Below, one piece after another: positions 20,997 through 32,540 of a DNA stretch of 64,000 bases. The translations under genes and the position numbers were made by a program. Below the pieces are notes generated by a model that ran no database searches, was not told where the DNA came from, and was given only the letters and a program-made list of their open reading frames with translations. Where the stretch lies: contig JAMXSV010000024.1 of the NCBI GenBank assembly GCA_027559495.1, forward strand, positions 1,674,001-1,738,000, given 5' to 3'. Each line of letters opens with the position of its first letter. Within the stretch, counting starts at the first letter, position 1. Source of the stretch: Aurifilum marmelostoma. Taxonomy: Eukaryota > Ascomycota > Sordariomycetes > Diaporthales > Cryphonectriaceae.

Positions 20997-23900
20997 ATGT
21001 CTTCCAGACTCCGACCCCCTCTACTACGGGCAGGGCCTAGACTAGCGCTAAGCTGCAGCAAACTATTATAGCTCTATAGGCTTGCATTTAGGAACTTAAA
21101 GAATCTAGCAATACTCAGATTAGGGTCTATAAGATAGATAAGCTTGTCCCTTATAAAGGATCGAAGGGCACTCTTTAGGCTTTTATTACTTAGTGCAAGG
21201 CCTACTTCTTCTACTATCTAGCCTAGTTTATAGATAAGGGAGAGAAGGCGGTTTTTGTAGGGACTTAGTTGGAAGGCGATGCTCTCGCCTAGTTCGAACC
21301 TTCCCTTTAAGACTACCTTAATAATCTAACTATGCCCGACAATTATGATAAAGAAACTAAAGCTATCTTTAATTTATTTAAAGATTTCGAGAAAGCACTT
21401 AAGGATACATTTAGCAATCTAGATAAGAAGCGCATAGCAGAATGCAGTCTTATAGACCTTAAGCGAGACTAAAGCTGCTTTAGATTATATAGCTAAATTT
21501 AGGCAATATACAGAACAAGTTAGCTAGGAAGATAAAGCATTAATATTCTAGTTCTATAAAGAACTAAAGGATAGGGTTAAAGACGAACTTTACAAAATAG
21601 ACTAACCCGACAACCTAGCGGAATATATTGCAATAGCAGTATAAATCGATAACTGCATCTTCAAATAATAATAGGAGAAAAACCGCAAGGGTAATAGATA
21701 ACTATAGAAGTTTAGGGCCCTAGCTAATAGTAGAAGATGCTACTAGCCTTAGCAGAACTACTAAGGAAAATAATAGAATTATATAAGTATAGCATAAAGT
21801 AGTAGCATGCATGCTAGCCTAATGGAACTAGATGCTATACATTAACGCAACGACTTCTAGACTTAAGGCAAAGGCAATAGGGCATGCTTTAATTGTAGGA
21901 AGCCTAGATACTTTGTATAGGAATATCGATAACTATAAAAGAAATAATAGCAACCTATCTAGGAGAGATAATAGCTTAGTATTGCTACTTAATAGAAACT
22001 TAATTATTTAAATAAAAATATCTTAATAGAGCAAGTAATAGACTCTATTAATTATAAATCTCTTAGTTAGACTGCATATTATAATAATAGTTGCGTACTA
22101 TATCTCTTAGAGAAAGAAGGTTTAGGATAGTTCCCCCGGAAACCTAAGGGACAACAATAACTTGCTATTAGAAGCAGGACTTCTATTAAAGAAGAATAAT
22201 TGGACTATTCTACTAACCCTATAGGTCAGGGATCTAAGGAAGAATAAGATCTAGGAAAATTTCCCCTATGGCACTATCTTATATAGCTTATAGATAATAA
22301 CGAGCATGTATTAGATACTATAGCATTCCTAGCCTACAATAAGCGCAATAATAACTTAGAAAATGCAGACTTTACTCTAGCCCCTATAGGAGAACATATT
22401 ATAGAGATACTTATTCTTAAAGAAGAAATCCTCTAGGATAGATAGCCCAATATCCTACTCGAACCTATTATGCAATAATATATAGATAACTTAGAGGAAT
22501 TAGTTCTAACTATCTAACGCAGCAGCCTTAGTTCCAACTACTAGGATATTAATATCTAAATAGAATATCTTATATACAAAATACCTCTAAAAGCCCTCTT
22601 TAGGAGCATCCTACTTTAGAATTATAAAGTAGATAAATTGGAGGATCCTAGGATTAATGCGTTCTATCTTGGATATTACTAATTAGCATAGATCTTATGC
22701 ATCTATTATAGCTATTAAATCCATTTCAAGGAAAAGGTTAAATACGGATAGTTCCTAACCAGAGAGGAAGAATAACTTATTTAGGCATATAAGGAATCTG
22801 AACTATAGTTTAGGGAAGTACTAGAGAAGAAATACTATAATGCACTTATCGGACTACTAGAAGATTGCCCCCGGCCTTGCATAGATAAAAAACGCAAATA
22901 GTAGCAATATCCAGTAGAATAATGCACTATCTATATGCAGAATAAGGCATACGCCTAGCATATATAGCAATGCAATAAGAAGCATTACAAGTACGCACAA
23001 TAATAAGCTAAGGCACTAGCTTAGCAAGCGGCTAAAAAAGCTCTAAAAGGAAAAGATTGCTTATAAAGGAATAATAGTCGATTAGGACTATAAGGTCTCT
23101 GTGCATAATAGCAAAAGGAAGCTACGCATATATATAGCTTAATATAAATATCGATAACCGATATTATAGCGCGCTATTAGATAGCAGCGCATAAGGGAAT
23201 TATATATCCCCCCGCATTATTAATATAGCAAAAATACTATAGCAATAGAAAGAGAAGCCCTATATACTTAATACTATAGAAGGATAATCTATTGCGTATA
23301 ACTAAAGGGTAATCGATAAGGAGACTAATTATCTATCTATCTCGAACTAAGGATATATAATATTTGTTTCTTTTGATATTATAGATATAGCATACTATAA
23401 TATGATATTAGGACTTCTATAGCTTAAGGAGCATAATCCTCGAATTGATTGGACTACTAGCTAGATCTCTTAGGAATAAGCTATACCTAATAGGATAGTT
23501 GCAATTAAAGGCCGCAGAACGAGACTTAGTTACTAAGGATGGCTAAAATAGGCGCTTAAATAAGCACTTACTATATACCTCCAAATTAGCAGGGACTAAT
23601 AGCTTATAGAGAAGAACTATAAACGCCTTAAATCTATAGATGCAGGTTAGGCATGGGTTAAAGATATAAGTGAATGAAGACTAGTTAGGAAGACTTGGTC
23701 CGATATAGAGCAAAAATAATGGATAATTGCAATGAAATGCTTAATGGTATCTACTATTCCTCTAGGAAGCGGAAATAGAGGAAGGACTAATCCTAATACT
23801 TGCTAGCATACTAGAAGAGTACTACGAGTTTACAAAACTATTCTAAGAAGAATTGGTTATAGGACTACTAGAATATAGTCTATATAACTATAAAATCCCA

Positions 23901-26621
23901 CTTAAGGAAGGAACTTAGCCCAAGTTCTTCCTTATTTACAGACTAGATAAAGCACGACTTAAAGCATTTAGGGAGTATCTTGATGAAAACCTAAAGAAAG
24001 GTTATATATAACTATCATAATTACTAGCAGGATACCCGATCCTATTCATACCAAAGAAAAATAGCAAACTACAACTCTATATAGACTATAGATAGCTTAA
24101 TAATATTACGATTAAGAATTAGTATCCATTACTACTTATTAAGGAATTATAAGATTGACTATAAGGCGTATAATGGTTTATAGCACTAGATCTTAAAGGA
24201 GCATATAACCTTATTAGGATAAAGGCAGGCAAAGAGTGGAAAATGGCATTTTGTATAAGATATAGGCACTATGAATACTTAGTTATGCTATTCGGATTAA
24301 CTAATGCACCTGCATCTTTCTAGGAAATAATTAATTAGGTACTTAGGGAGCATCTAGATATTTATATTATTGCCTATCTTAATAATATCCTTATCTACTC
24401 CTTAGACTTGGCAATTTATAGGCAGTATATACGAAAAGTGCTATAGACTCTCTAAGATGCTAAACTTCTTATTGAACTAAAAAAGAGCTACTTTTATATT
24501 TAGAAGGTCGACTATCTTGGATATATAATTAAGCTTAGATATATATATATACAAAAAGATAAGATAGAAGCAATTAGGAATTAGCTAATACCTAAGAATA
24601 TTATAGATATTAGAGCATTCTTCAGATACGCTAACTTCTACTAATAATTTATCTAATAGTACTCGAAGATTATATAATCTATAATAGAGCTTATAAAAAA
24701 AAACAAATCTTTCTATTAGATAGGAAAGGAGCAGCAAGCCTTTGACGCCATTAAGGAATAAGTTATATAAGAACCTATTTTAAGAGAAGCCAACCCTAGC
24801 TAAGAATTCGAAGTAGCAATCGATGCATTAGACTATGCACTTAGCAGAGAACTTATCTAATAAGACAATTAGAATAAATTATACCTTATCGCCAACTTCT
24901 CAAAGAAGCTAAATAGTTTAGAACTACAATACAGAATCCTAGATAAGGAACTTATAGCTATAGTATATGCATTCTAGGAATAGCAATACTACCTTATTAG
25001 AGCAAAATACCCGATTAAAGTACTTACCGATTATAAGAACCTTATATCGTTCATAATAACCAAGGTTCTGAATAAGCGATAAGTACAATAGGCAGAATTC
25101 CTCTTATAATTTAATATCAAAATCAGCTATATTTAAGGAAAAGAAAACACTAGAGCAAACGCTCTTAGTTAATAATCGGATTATATATTAGCATTAGGAA
25201 TTAAGAAGTGGATACTCTTCGATTAGGATAAGGAAGAAAATCTTATATAGAAACGAGAAATCAACTTAATACTTAGGATTACATACTAGGGCAAGAAACT
25301 AGAAGAAATGACTCTATAGGAATAAGAAAAATATATTAGGGATGTATATGGCGCACTAGCATATAGGCACTAAGGAGTCAAGGCCACCTACAAACGAATT
25401 AAGCGATATTAGAATCTACTAGGCCTTAGAATACAAATTAAGGAAATTATTCAGAAATGCAATAGTTGCAAGAAAAATAAGGCAGAAAGATATAAGCTTT
25501 ATAGACTGCTGCAACCCTTACTAGTACCTACAACTATTTAGCAATTAATTAGTCTAGACTTTATTACTAAGCTATCTATTTTACAAGAACCCTTAACTAA
25601 GGTGCAATATGATAGTATCCTAGTAGTAGTTTGCAGACTAAGCAAGTACGCTTACTTTCTCCCCTATAAGGAAAGCAGTATAGCAGAAGAACTCGCATAT
25701 ATATTCCTTAGGACAATTATCGCTAACTATAGCATGCTAGAAGAGATTATCTTAGACAGAAATAGAAAATTCGTATTACACTTCTAGACATTACTTATAA
25801 AGCAACTTAGAGCATACTATAAAATATTAATAGCTTATTATCCATAAATAGACAGGCAAATGGAATAAATAAACCAAATTGTTAAATAATACCTTAGATA
25901 TTATATTAATTAGGAATAGAATAACTAGGTTGAACTATTACTATTAGCATAATTCGCATATAATAGCGCAAATATAAGCACGATAAAGACCTTATTATTC
26001 TACGCACTCTACGGATATAACCCGATAGCGTACTACAAAGCATTGCTAGAGGCAAATGCGGAAGCAGCGGAAAAACGAATATAGCGCATTAAGAAGGCTT
26101 AGGAAGATATTTAGCAAGAACTCTAGTTTATACAAGAATAAATGATCAAATACGCTAACTCTAAGAGGATTAAGGGACCAATCCTATAGAAGGGAGATAA
26201 AGTCTACTTAAAATGAAAAAATATAAGGACTACCCAACTAAACAACAAACTCGATCACAAAAAAATCGGACTCTTCAAAATCTTAAGAAAAATCTCCTCG
26301 GTTAACTACAAGCTTGCGCTACTAGTAGGAATAAGAATATATCCGGTATTCCACATTTCACTCCTAGAACTAGCAATATAAGAAATATCTACAGATAATA
26401 ATATTAAAGCTAAGAATAATAAGCTAGAATACGAAGTAGGAAGGATTCTAAGATATAGAGGTCCTTAGCATAACCTAGAATACTATATCAAGTGGAAAGG
26501 CTACCTAGCAAGCGAAAATATATAAGAACCCGAAGGAAACTTAGCTTACGCACAATAAGCACTTTAAGACTACTAGATAAACTAGTTATAAAGATAAGCG
26601 ATTAGGATCTAAACTAGGTGA
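20997..26621 (+). pseudogene. Gag-Pol polyprotein of the Ty3/Gypsy element, inactivated by stops
   Basis: One continuous frame of 1,875 codons from the ATG at 20997 to a TGA at 26619-26621, interrupted by dozens of TAG/TAA codons but with no frameshift. Gag capsid-like sequence occupies about 21120-21700. A CCHC knuckle starts at 21885, with one Cys and the His now Tyr codons. Cys/His modules follow around 22698. The protease end (ILGLLWLKEHNPRIDW-like) is near 23400-23465. Reverse transcriptase spans about 23880-24420, with the catalytic YLDD now YLNN at 24375-24386. RNase H is at about 24700-25100. The integrase zinc finger includes CNSC at 25458-25469, and the DDE core is at 25540-25800. 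The chromodomain is at about 26433-26545 (LEYYIKWKGY). Markers at 20997, 21885, 22698, 24375, 25458 and 26433 all fall in the same frame. Confidence 0.93.
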
Positions 26622-26833
26622 ATAAATTACTAATATGCTAGAAACTAGACTAGTTAGGCAGAAATATAACTAGGAATATAATCTACTAATCTATACCCTA
26701 CCTGGTTAGCGGGGAAAATGCTACTAGCTAAAGGAAAATACTAGATAGGACACTATACTAGTTAAGGGATATAAACAGTTAGGGATATACTAGTCAATTC
26801 AAAGCCTAGGATAGCAACTAATGGGGCTAAGAT

Positions 26834-27292
26834 TTAGGGGACCTCTTCGGCAGACCTCTCTACCCCGGAACGAGAACCAGAGGCTGCAGCAGGCGACCCC
26901 TTAGCTAGAAAACCCGACTAGTCCACCACAGTATTCCCCATATCTACAGAGTTCCAATTAAATCCCTCAAAATCAGGAACCTTGGTAGAAGCGGCGGATT
27001 CTTTGGAAACCACCTCTTAAACTATCTTGGAAGCGCAGCGACGCTCCTTCTTAGCTTCTACACATTCTAATGCCTCTACGCTATTAAGGCCACAACGAAC
27101 TGCATGCATTATCTTCTTAAACCACATACGCTTTTGTTTCTGCAGGCGCTCAACCTCTACAGCGGCATCGCGAAGCCGGCCCTCAGTACCCTCTAACTGC
27201 TCCTCTAGACATTGATATTAAACTCTGATCTATCGAATCTCTCGAGGCGCTGAGGCCCCGGACGTCACATCGAGAACGCCCGAGGCGAACAT
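26834..27292 (-). pseudogene. Antisense coding frame between pol and the 3' LTR
   Basis: Read on the minus strand from an ATG at 27292 to a TAA at 26834, this 153-codon frame keeps coding character with only four internal stops (two TAA, two TAG), each explicable by one RIP-type transition in CAA, CAG or TGG. It opens MFASGVLDVTSGASAPREIR. After two stops comes a charged, helix-forming stretch (EEQLEGTEGRLRDAAVEVER), then KQKRMWFKK and GLNSVEALE, then a Ser/Gly-rich tail. Coiled-coil potential is likely. I have a recollection of similar antisense frames in other fungal Ty3 elements; no function is known to me. CpA dinucleotides are much commoner here than in gag-pol. Confidence 0.6.
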
Positions 27293-27555
27293 ATTCCGAG
27301 CAGCAGGAAGAATTGTCGGGGGAGACTTAACAAAACGAAATGCTATAACCCTTGCAAAAAGAATAAGAAGGCATAGTAATGGCGTTTTGAAGAATAATCG
27401 AAAGAAGGGAATCCTTCTATTTTGTTTTCTTAGCACAAGAACTTGAAAAACGAGATTTATTGACTCTATTCAATATAACGAATTAGGAAGGCATAATCCA
27501 GCGATAGGATAACATGCAAGAAACTTATAGAAGATTGTTCGGAATAATGATCGAT

Positions 27556-27565
27556 AGGAGGGAGA
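27556..27565 (+). other. Polypurine tract of the retrotransposon
   Basis: AGGAGGGAGA lies three bases before the TG of the 3' LTR, the expected place for the plus-strand primer of reverse transcription. Confidence 0.75.
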
Positions 27566-27568
27566 TAA

Positions 27569-28032
27569 TGTTATAACCTGCAACTATTATAACATAGCAT
27601 ATTAGGGCTATCCGGAACGGAACCCTTAAGTACGGGAAAAGTTCAACACTTACCTATAGAGCCACGCTAGGATTACGTAACCCAGGGTTAGGGTTAGGAT
27701 AAGGACTAACTAGGATGGATAGCTTTGAATATATGCTATCTGGAGATATCTAGATAGTTCGGATATATTGCTATCCAAGTTAGCCATATTCGAAGACTAG
27801 TTATATAAGGAATATATTCGCTACTATTAGATAGATTTAGTATATAGCTCTTTAGTCATCAATCTAAGTATTACCTCTAATATAAGTAATAGCTCTACCG
27901 CTAGTAATACACTACAGAAGACTTTGAAAGTTGTTTCTGTATTCTTTGGATTATACTTTGATATCGTTCTTGCCTAACATAAACCCTTTTGTGTACTTGT
28001 TGTATACCCCGGTTACGGCAGTGCTCATTACA
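27569..28032 (+). repeat. 3' LTR
   Basis: 464 bases starting TGTTATAACC and ending TTACA. Differences from the 5' LTR are mostly transitions of the CpA/TpG to TpA kind, some fixed in one copy and some in the other. Confidence 0.93.
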
Positions 28033-28037
28033 ACACG
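28033..28037. repeat. Target-site duplication, right copy (ACACG)
   Basis: Directly follows the CA end of the 3' LTR and matches 20468-20472. Confidence 0.85.
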
Positions 28038-31000
28038 GAGGATTTACCCTTTCTCGGATCCCACCGGGAGACGAACAATCCCACGTGAACCTGTTTCAAC
28101 AAGGTGTGCACACCCACTTCTCTATACTTGTGTAACCGCGTGCCTCTCTTCTACACCGCACCGGCCCTGAGAGACAGAAAAGGATTGCAGGATTCGTCGA
28201 CTAAAGTGTATGTGGAAGGGCTCACCTTGTTCACTAGCCCGAACGCAATCGGATCCTCTAAGCAAGCATGGATCTGGATCATATTCCGCAGTCGTTCGTT
28301 TCTCTCCGCTGAGTGATGCGAGGGCCAGCTTGCCAGAATGCGAGTTCCGCGACCTCGCTTTCTTAGGAGTGTGTCGGCCCAAGGGAGCAGGCAACAAAGT
28401 TTGGGGTGGTAACCGGGTCTCAGCAAAAACAAATGGCGGAGGCTTGCGAGGCAGTATGAAGGAGGCATCTCGGTCTAGCTGCAGTCATACGAGCTGACAG
28501 CCCTCGATGAATCAGCGATAGACATAGCACTATCGTGCTATAGTCTGCTTGCAGACCCGTTCAGGTAGACGCATACAAACACATACACGCCAGTCAGGTT
28601 GTACAATGCATATCATACTCCCTGTGGGTGTTTGTAGGAACCGCCCCCCCCCCCCCCGGGATGTCCCAAGTAGCCTGTACTGCAGATACAAGGCGCTGGC
28701 TGGCTTGCCGGTGTTGACGCAGCATTGAGGCTATGGGGCTGTGAGGCTGCGAGGCCGCATCATCAGGAACAAAAGGGCTGAGTCATCCGCGAAGAATCAG
28801 ACACCTCAGTTGAGGACGTGTACTGCAAAGGCCGGGTTTTTGTTTTTTTTTTTTTTGGTGTTTTTTTTTTCGTGATCAGGACCTCTGATCCGAAGTCGTG
28901 CAGCATGATGATCATGATTTTCTGCCCCAAGTATGGTGAGACACTGTCCTATTTTCTTCCAGGGCCTAGCATCATGGCGTGGTTGAAAGTGCTTGCTGCC
29001 TTGCACTTCTCAGCCTATCCCGAGACTCCCGGTAGTGCATTCGACGTATGTCAAGTGGCTCCTCCTTTCTCTATCCCTCGGATCAGGGGTTCTCCTTTTC
29101 TGAAAAGTCTAGGCAACAAGACAGGGAACAAGCAAAAGTGCCACAGAACCTATCGAATGTGGACTGGTGAAAGATGAGCAGTAAATCCTCGGGGCAAAAA
29201 AAAGGAGACAAGGAGGGTGGGCTAAGCTTACTGATGCCGGAAGCAAGCCGATTCATCATCACGGTCAGCGTCATCCATTCCAAGGCGGGAGAGGAACCGA
29301 GGGGGAGGAGGGGGGAGGGGGGGCATTGGATGTCGAGAGTGACCGTTGGGAAAGTTTTGGGTGATCACGTCAACTCTGTGAGAACGGTAAAGAAAATGCC
29401 GATGCTGTGTAATGTGTCGACCACTTTTGGTACTGCTGGTAGGGCTGAGCGAAGGAGGGATTGCGGACGTCGTGTAACCTGGACCCGTGTTCCTTTTTTT
29501 TTTCTTCTTCTTTGTCTTTTCTTTCTCCCTTTCTGCTTTCTCTCCTGTCCAATTTTCTCCATGGCATGCCTTCCTTCTCGTTAGGCCAGGTGTGCTAGCA
29601 AGCCAATAGGACGGCAGAGGCGAAGACATGGTCAGAAGCTGAGCCGTCCTCAGCAGATGAGATTCTTGGTGGGTGGGGTGGAAATCTGCATAGGACATAG
29701 TAATACACTGGTCGGTCTGTCTCTCCTCAAGCGCGGCATAGTAGTGCGTATGCTATGCAAGACACGCGTACGTACGAATGAAGAGAGCGCAAGAAGTGGT
29801 GGAGCAGAAAGTGGTCAAAAATAGTCAGACGGCGTGAGAATCCTTGGGCAGGGTGTGGGTGTGGGTTCTTGGGAGTGGTGGGGGGGGCCTGGGGTGGAAG
29901 AGATGACTGTAGGATCCGATATTTGGTCTGAAACCATCAACACAGCGCCCAGCAGGGGCTTGGAAAGGCAAGAACACCCCCACCCTACGCCGTCTTCGTC
30001 AATGACCACCATCGCACCGTCATTCTAGAAGGGGGAGGGGAAGAAAAAAAAAAGCAATTTACTTAGCCTGCCAGCAGTCTAGGGCAGAAAGTGGACCTCC
30101 CAGGGCCGCCCCTGCCCTGCTTTGAACATCGAGGTACTCGGAAGTATCGCGAACAAGACCAAAGAAGGCCTGTCCATCTCCGACCCCCCACGCATCAGCA
30201 TCATCATCATCTACTACTACTACTTCTTCTTATTACTATCTAGAAGTCAGTACCGTCAGCATTGTTGTAGTGGCGTAGGCTCTCGAGCCCAAAAACCTAT
30301 ACATCATTGTCTCAGCCACACAAACACAAATGCGCCCCTGCAGCTTCGACGTATCATTTGTTTAAACACGAGAGGGCAAAGGGGGAAGAAATCTGTGTTG
30401 TCCTAAAAATGCCTGATGATGCGACACGCGCGCGCGATGAAAAGTGCTGGAAAAGGAAGGGACGAGGTCACTCACCAGCATCACCGGAAACAACGACAAA
30501 CACACCCCTCCCCCTCCCCAACCGGGCCCTTGTCTACACCATCTTCCCTCCCTCCTTCTTCTAGGTCCCGGTTTTTTTTAAAAATTTTTTTTTTTTTTTT
30601 TTTTTTTTTACTTGCCCTGCCTGTTCTCCGCCCGCGGCACCTCGGCTGCTTGGGCATCTCTCCCCCTCCAGTCCGAAGGGGAGCAGACCTCCGCCGTCGT
30701 CCCAGAATAAAGGAGGGGGGAAAAAAGGTTAAGAAAGAAAGAAGCTCACCGCCGCCAATCTAGGCTTTCCGGAGCTCTTGGCCGCGATGGACCGCGGGCT
30801 AGAGGGACTAGCCACAACCTTATTTAGACGTCACTTGGGCCTTTTGTTTTCATCGTCGTCTTCATTTCGATTCTCATCTCCTAGTGCAATGGAATTGATA
30901 AGGAAGTCAGGTCGTGGTGTATACGTGGTGGACCAGACCGGCGACGTTATCACGCAAATGGGTCCTCTCACCCCCTCCTTACCCCCCAAACACATACACG

Positions 31001-32540
31001 CAAGAGGGAAAAATCCCTCAAAGTGTCCGAATTTGGAGGGACCCGGCCTATCGGTTAATCCTCATGCAAGTAAGACCTCCCTGCCTCACTTCTCACATGG
31101 CTCAGGTCTATACATGTACCTGGTACAGCTGCTGTGCTGAATCAGCACTGGCCTTGAAAGGAGATACGACTGCACACACTCACACGCGCACGCACGCACG
31201 CACGCACACGCGCCTGTCTTGTGCATCGATCGTCCCGTCAGGTACCGACACCAAAAGGTGGTAACCGTTCTCTCACACAACCCACCCCCCCTCCTGCTGG
31301 ACCCATCAGACAGCCAATCTCTGTAGGGCTAGCAACAGTATGCGAGCTGATTCGAGAAGAGACGCATGACGTATTCCTGCTCACATATACGCGTATCATG
31401 TATGTAAATCATACCGGTCAGAGAGTGACAAAGAGACAAGGATAGACAACGGCGCTGTTCGGCTCTACGCAACCAGATATAAGCAAGCCTTACGCAGCAT
31501 GGGCTCTCGGTCAACAGTTCCGAGCGGCCTTCTGGCTGACAGTAAAGTCTCCACTCCACATAGACAACCTCATGATCATTTTGACGTTGATACTATCGGG
31601 GCTCATAGCACACGCACCCAAGAGGTGTGTGTGTGTGTGTGTGTGTGTGCCTCAAAGATACAATTGCCCTCAAAGGCAAAATTGAAAAACCATGCTTCTT
31701 GGGGGGGAATCAAGAAATTGGATAGAAGGCTTGGGTGTAAAATCAATTTAACTAGAATATCGTAATGAGATGCAGACAAGTCCAACCTATCCACAGAGCT
31801 ACATGCTCCGTATCAGTTCTGGATCAACCAGAACACCGGTCCCATCCTGCACGTCGAAAAGTCTTGCCGGAACACGTCGTGTCCTTCTTTTTCTCCCGGC
31901 TGTCCTTTACCGCTCCTCACCCTCCTCGTCCTCGTCGATATTCATCATCAATCAAGCCCAGTCGGGGGGGGAACAAGCAAACAAAGGAAAAAAGAAACCC
32001 AGTCTCAAAAGCGAGTGTCGGTGCAAGTGTCAAACATCAAGACATGGCCGTTCTGTAAAGGGAGGGGGTTGAAAAGGAAAAAGGGAAAAGAATTCAAAAA
32101 AAAAGAAGAAGAGAGTGCAAAAAAAAAGAGAGAGATAAACAGACGGGGTATCCCTTACAAATGCCATGTCATGCCGTTAGTCCATCTTTTTTCCCCAATG
32201 TCCCATTTTAGATTCCCAACCATCCTGAGTGAAAATCCCGCCCGGTTTCCGATCCCTTGCCTGGTCCCGTTCCCAGCCTGTGGTGAATGCCTGTCCCATA
32301 CGCCGTTACTCCAGCACTTTGCGTTTACCTTAGCCTAAGTCCCATTCCTGCGCCCTCTAGAAAATGATAAGACGTCGTAGCGAACTCTCAGTCTTCCCCT
32401 ACTCGCCTTATTTGTTTTTGCTAGGGAAAGGTACTGTAGTTGACCGGTGTGTCATCCGCGCGGTCGTGAATTTCGGACAGCGGCTAGTAGCATTTGAGAG
32501 CGATCATGTAGTTTGTGCTGCTGGCAGACGTGATGCGAAC
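28038..32540. other. 4.5 kb without a recognisable gene
   Basis: Ordinary base composition resumes at the LTR edge. I found no conserved frame or splice chain. It holds a C14 run (28644-28657), T-rich runs at 28840-28870 and 30585-30609 (T25), a (GT)12 at 31625-31648 and GC-rich alternating CACG repeats near 31175-31210. The right end is the 3' flank of the NDT80-like gene. Confidence 0.5.

Larger units (their letters stand above)
20473..28032 (+). mobile_element. Ty3/Gypsy chromovirus LTR retrotransposon, RIP-degraded
   Basis: A full-length element of 7,560 bases with LTRs, gag-pol, a chromodomain and a target-site duplication. Base composition drops abruptly to AT-rich at the element. Sense-strand stops are almost all TAG or TAA where Gln or Trp is expected, which is what CpA-to-TpA mutation on both strands (RIP) produces. 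Domain order is Gag, CCHC knuckle, Cys/His linker, protease, reverse transcriptase, RNase H, integrase, chromodomain; reverse transcriptase before integrase marks Ty3/Gypsy. It cannot be autonomous as it stands. Confidence 0.96.

Noticed and set aside
27027..27215. Plus-strand frame near the 3' LTR
   Set aside because: Overlaps the antisense frame of the retrotransposon, which has the better coding character.
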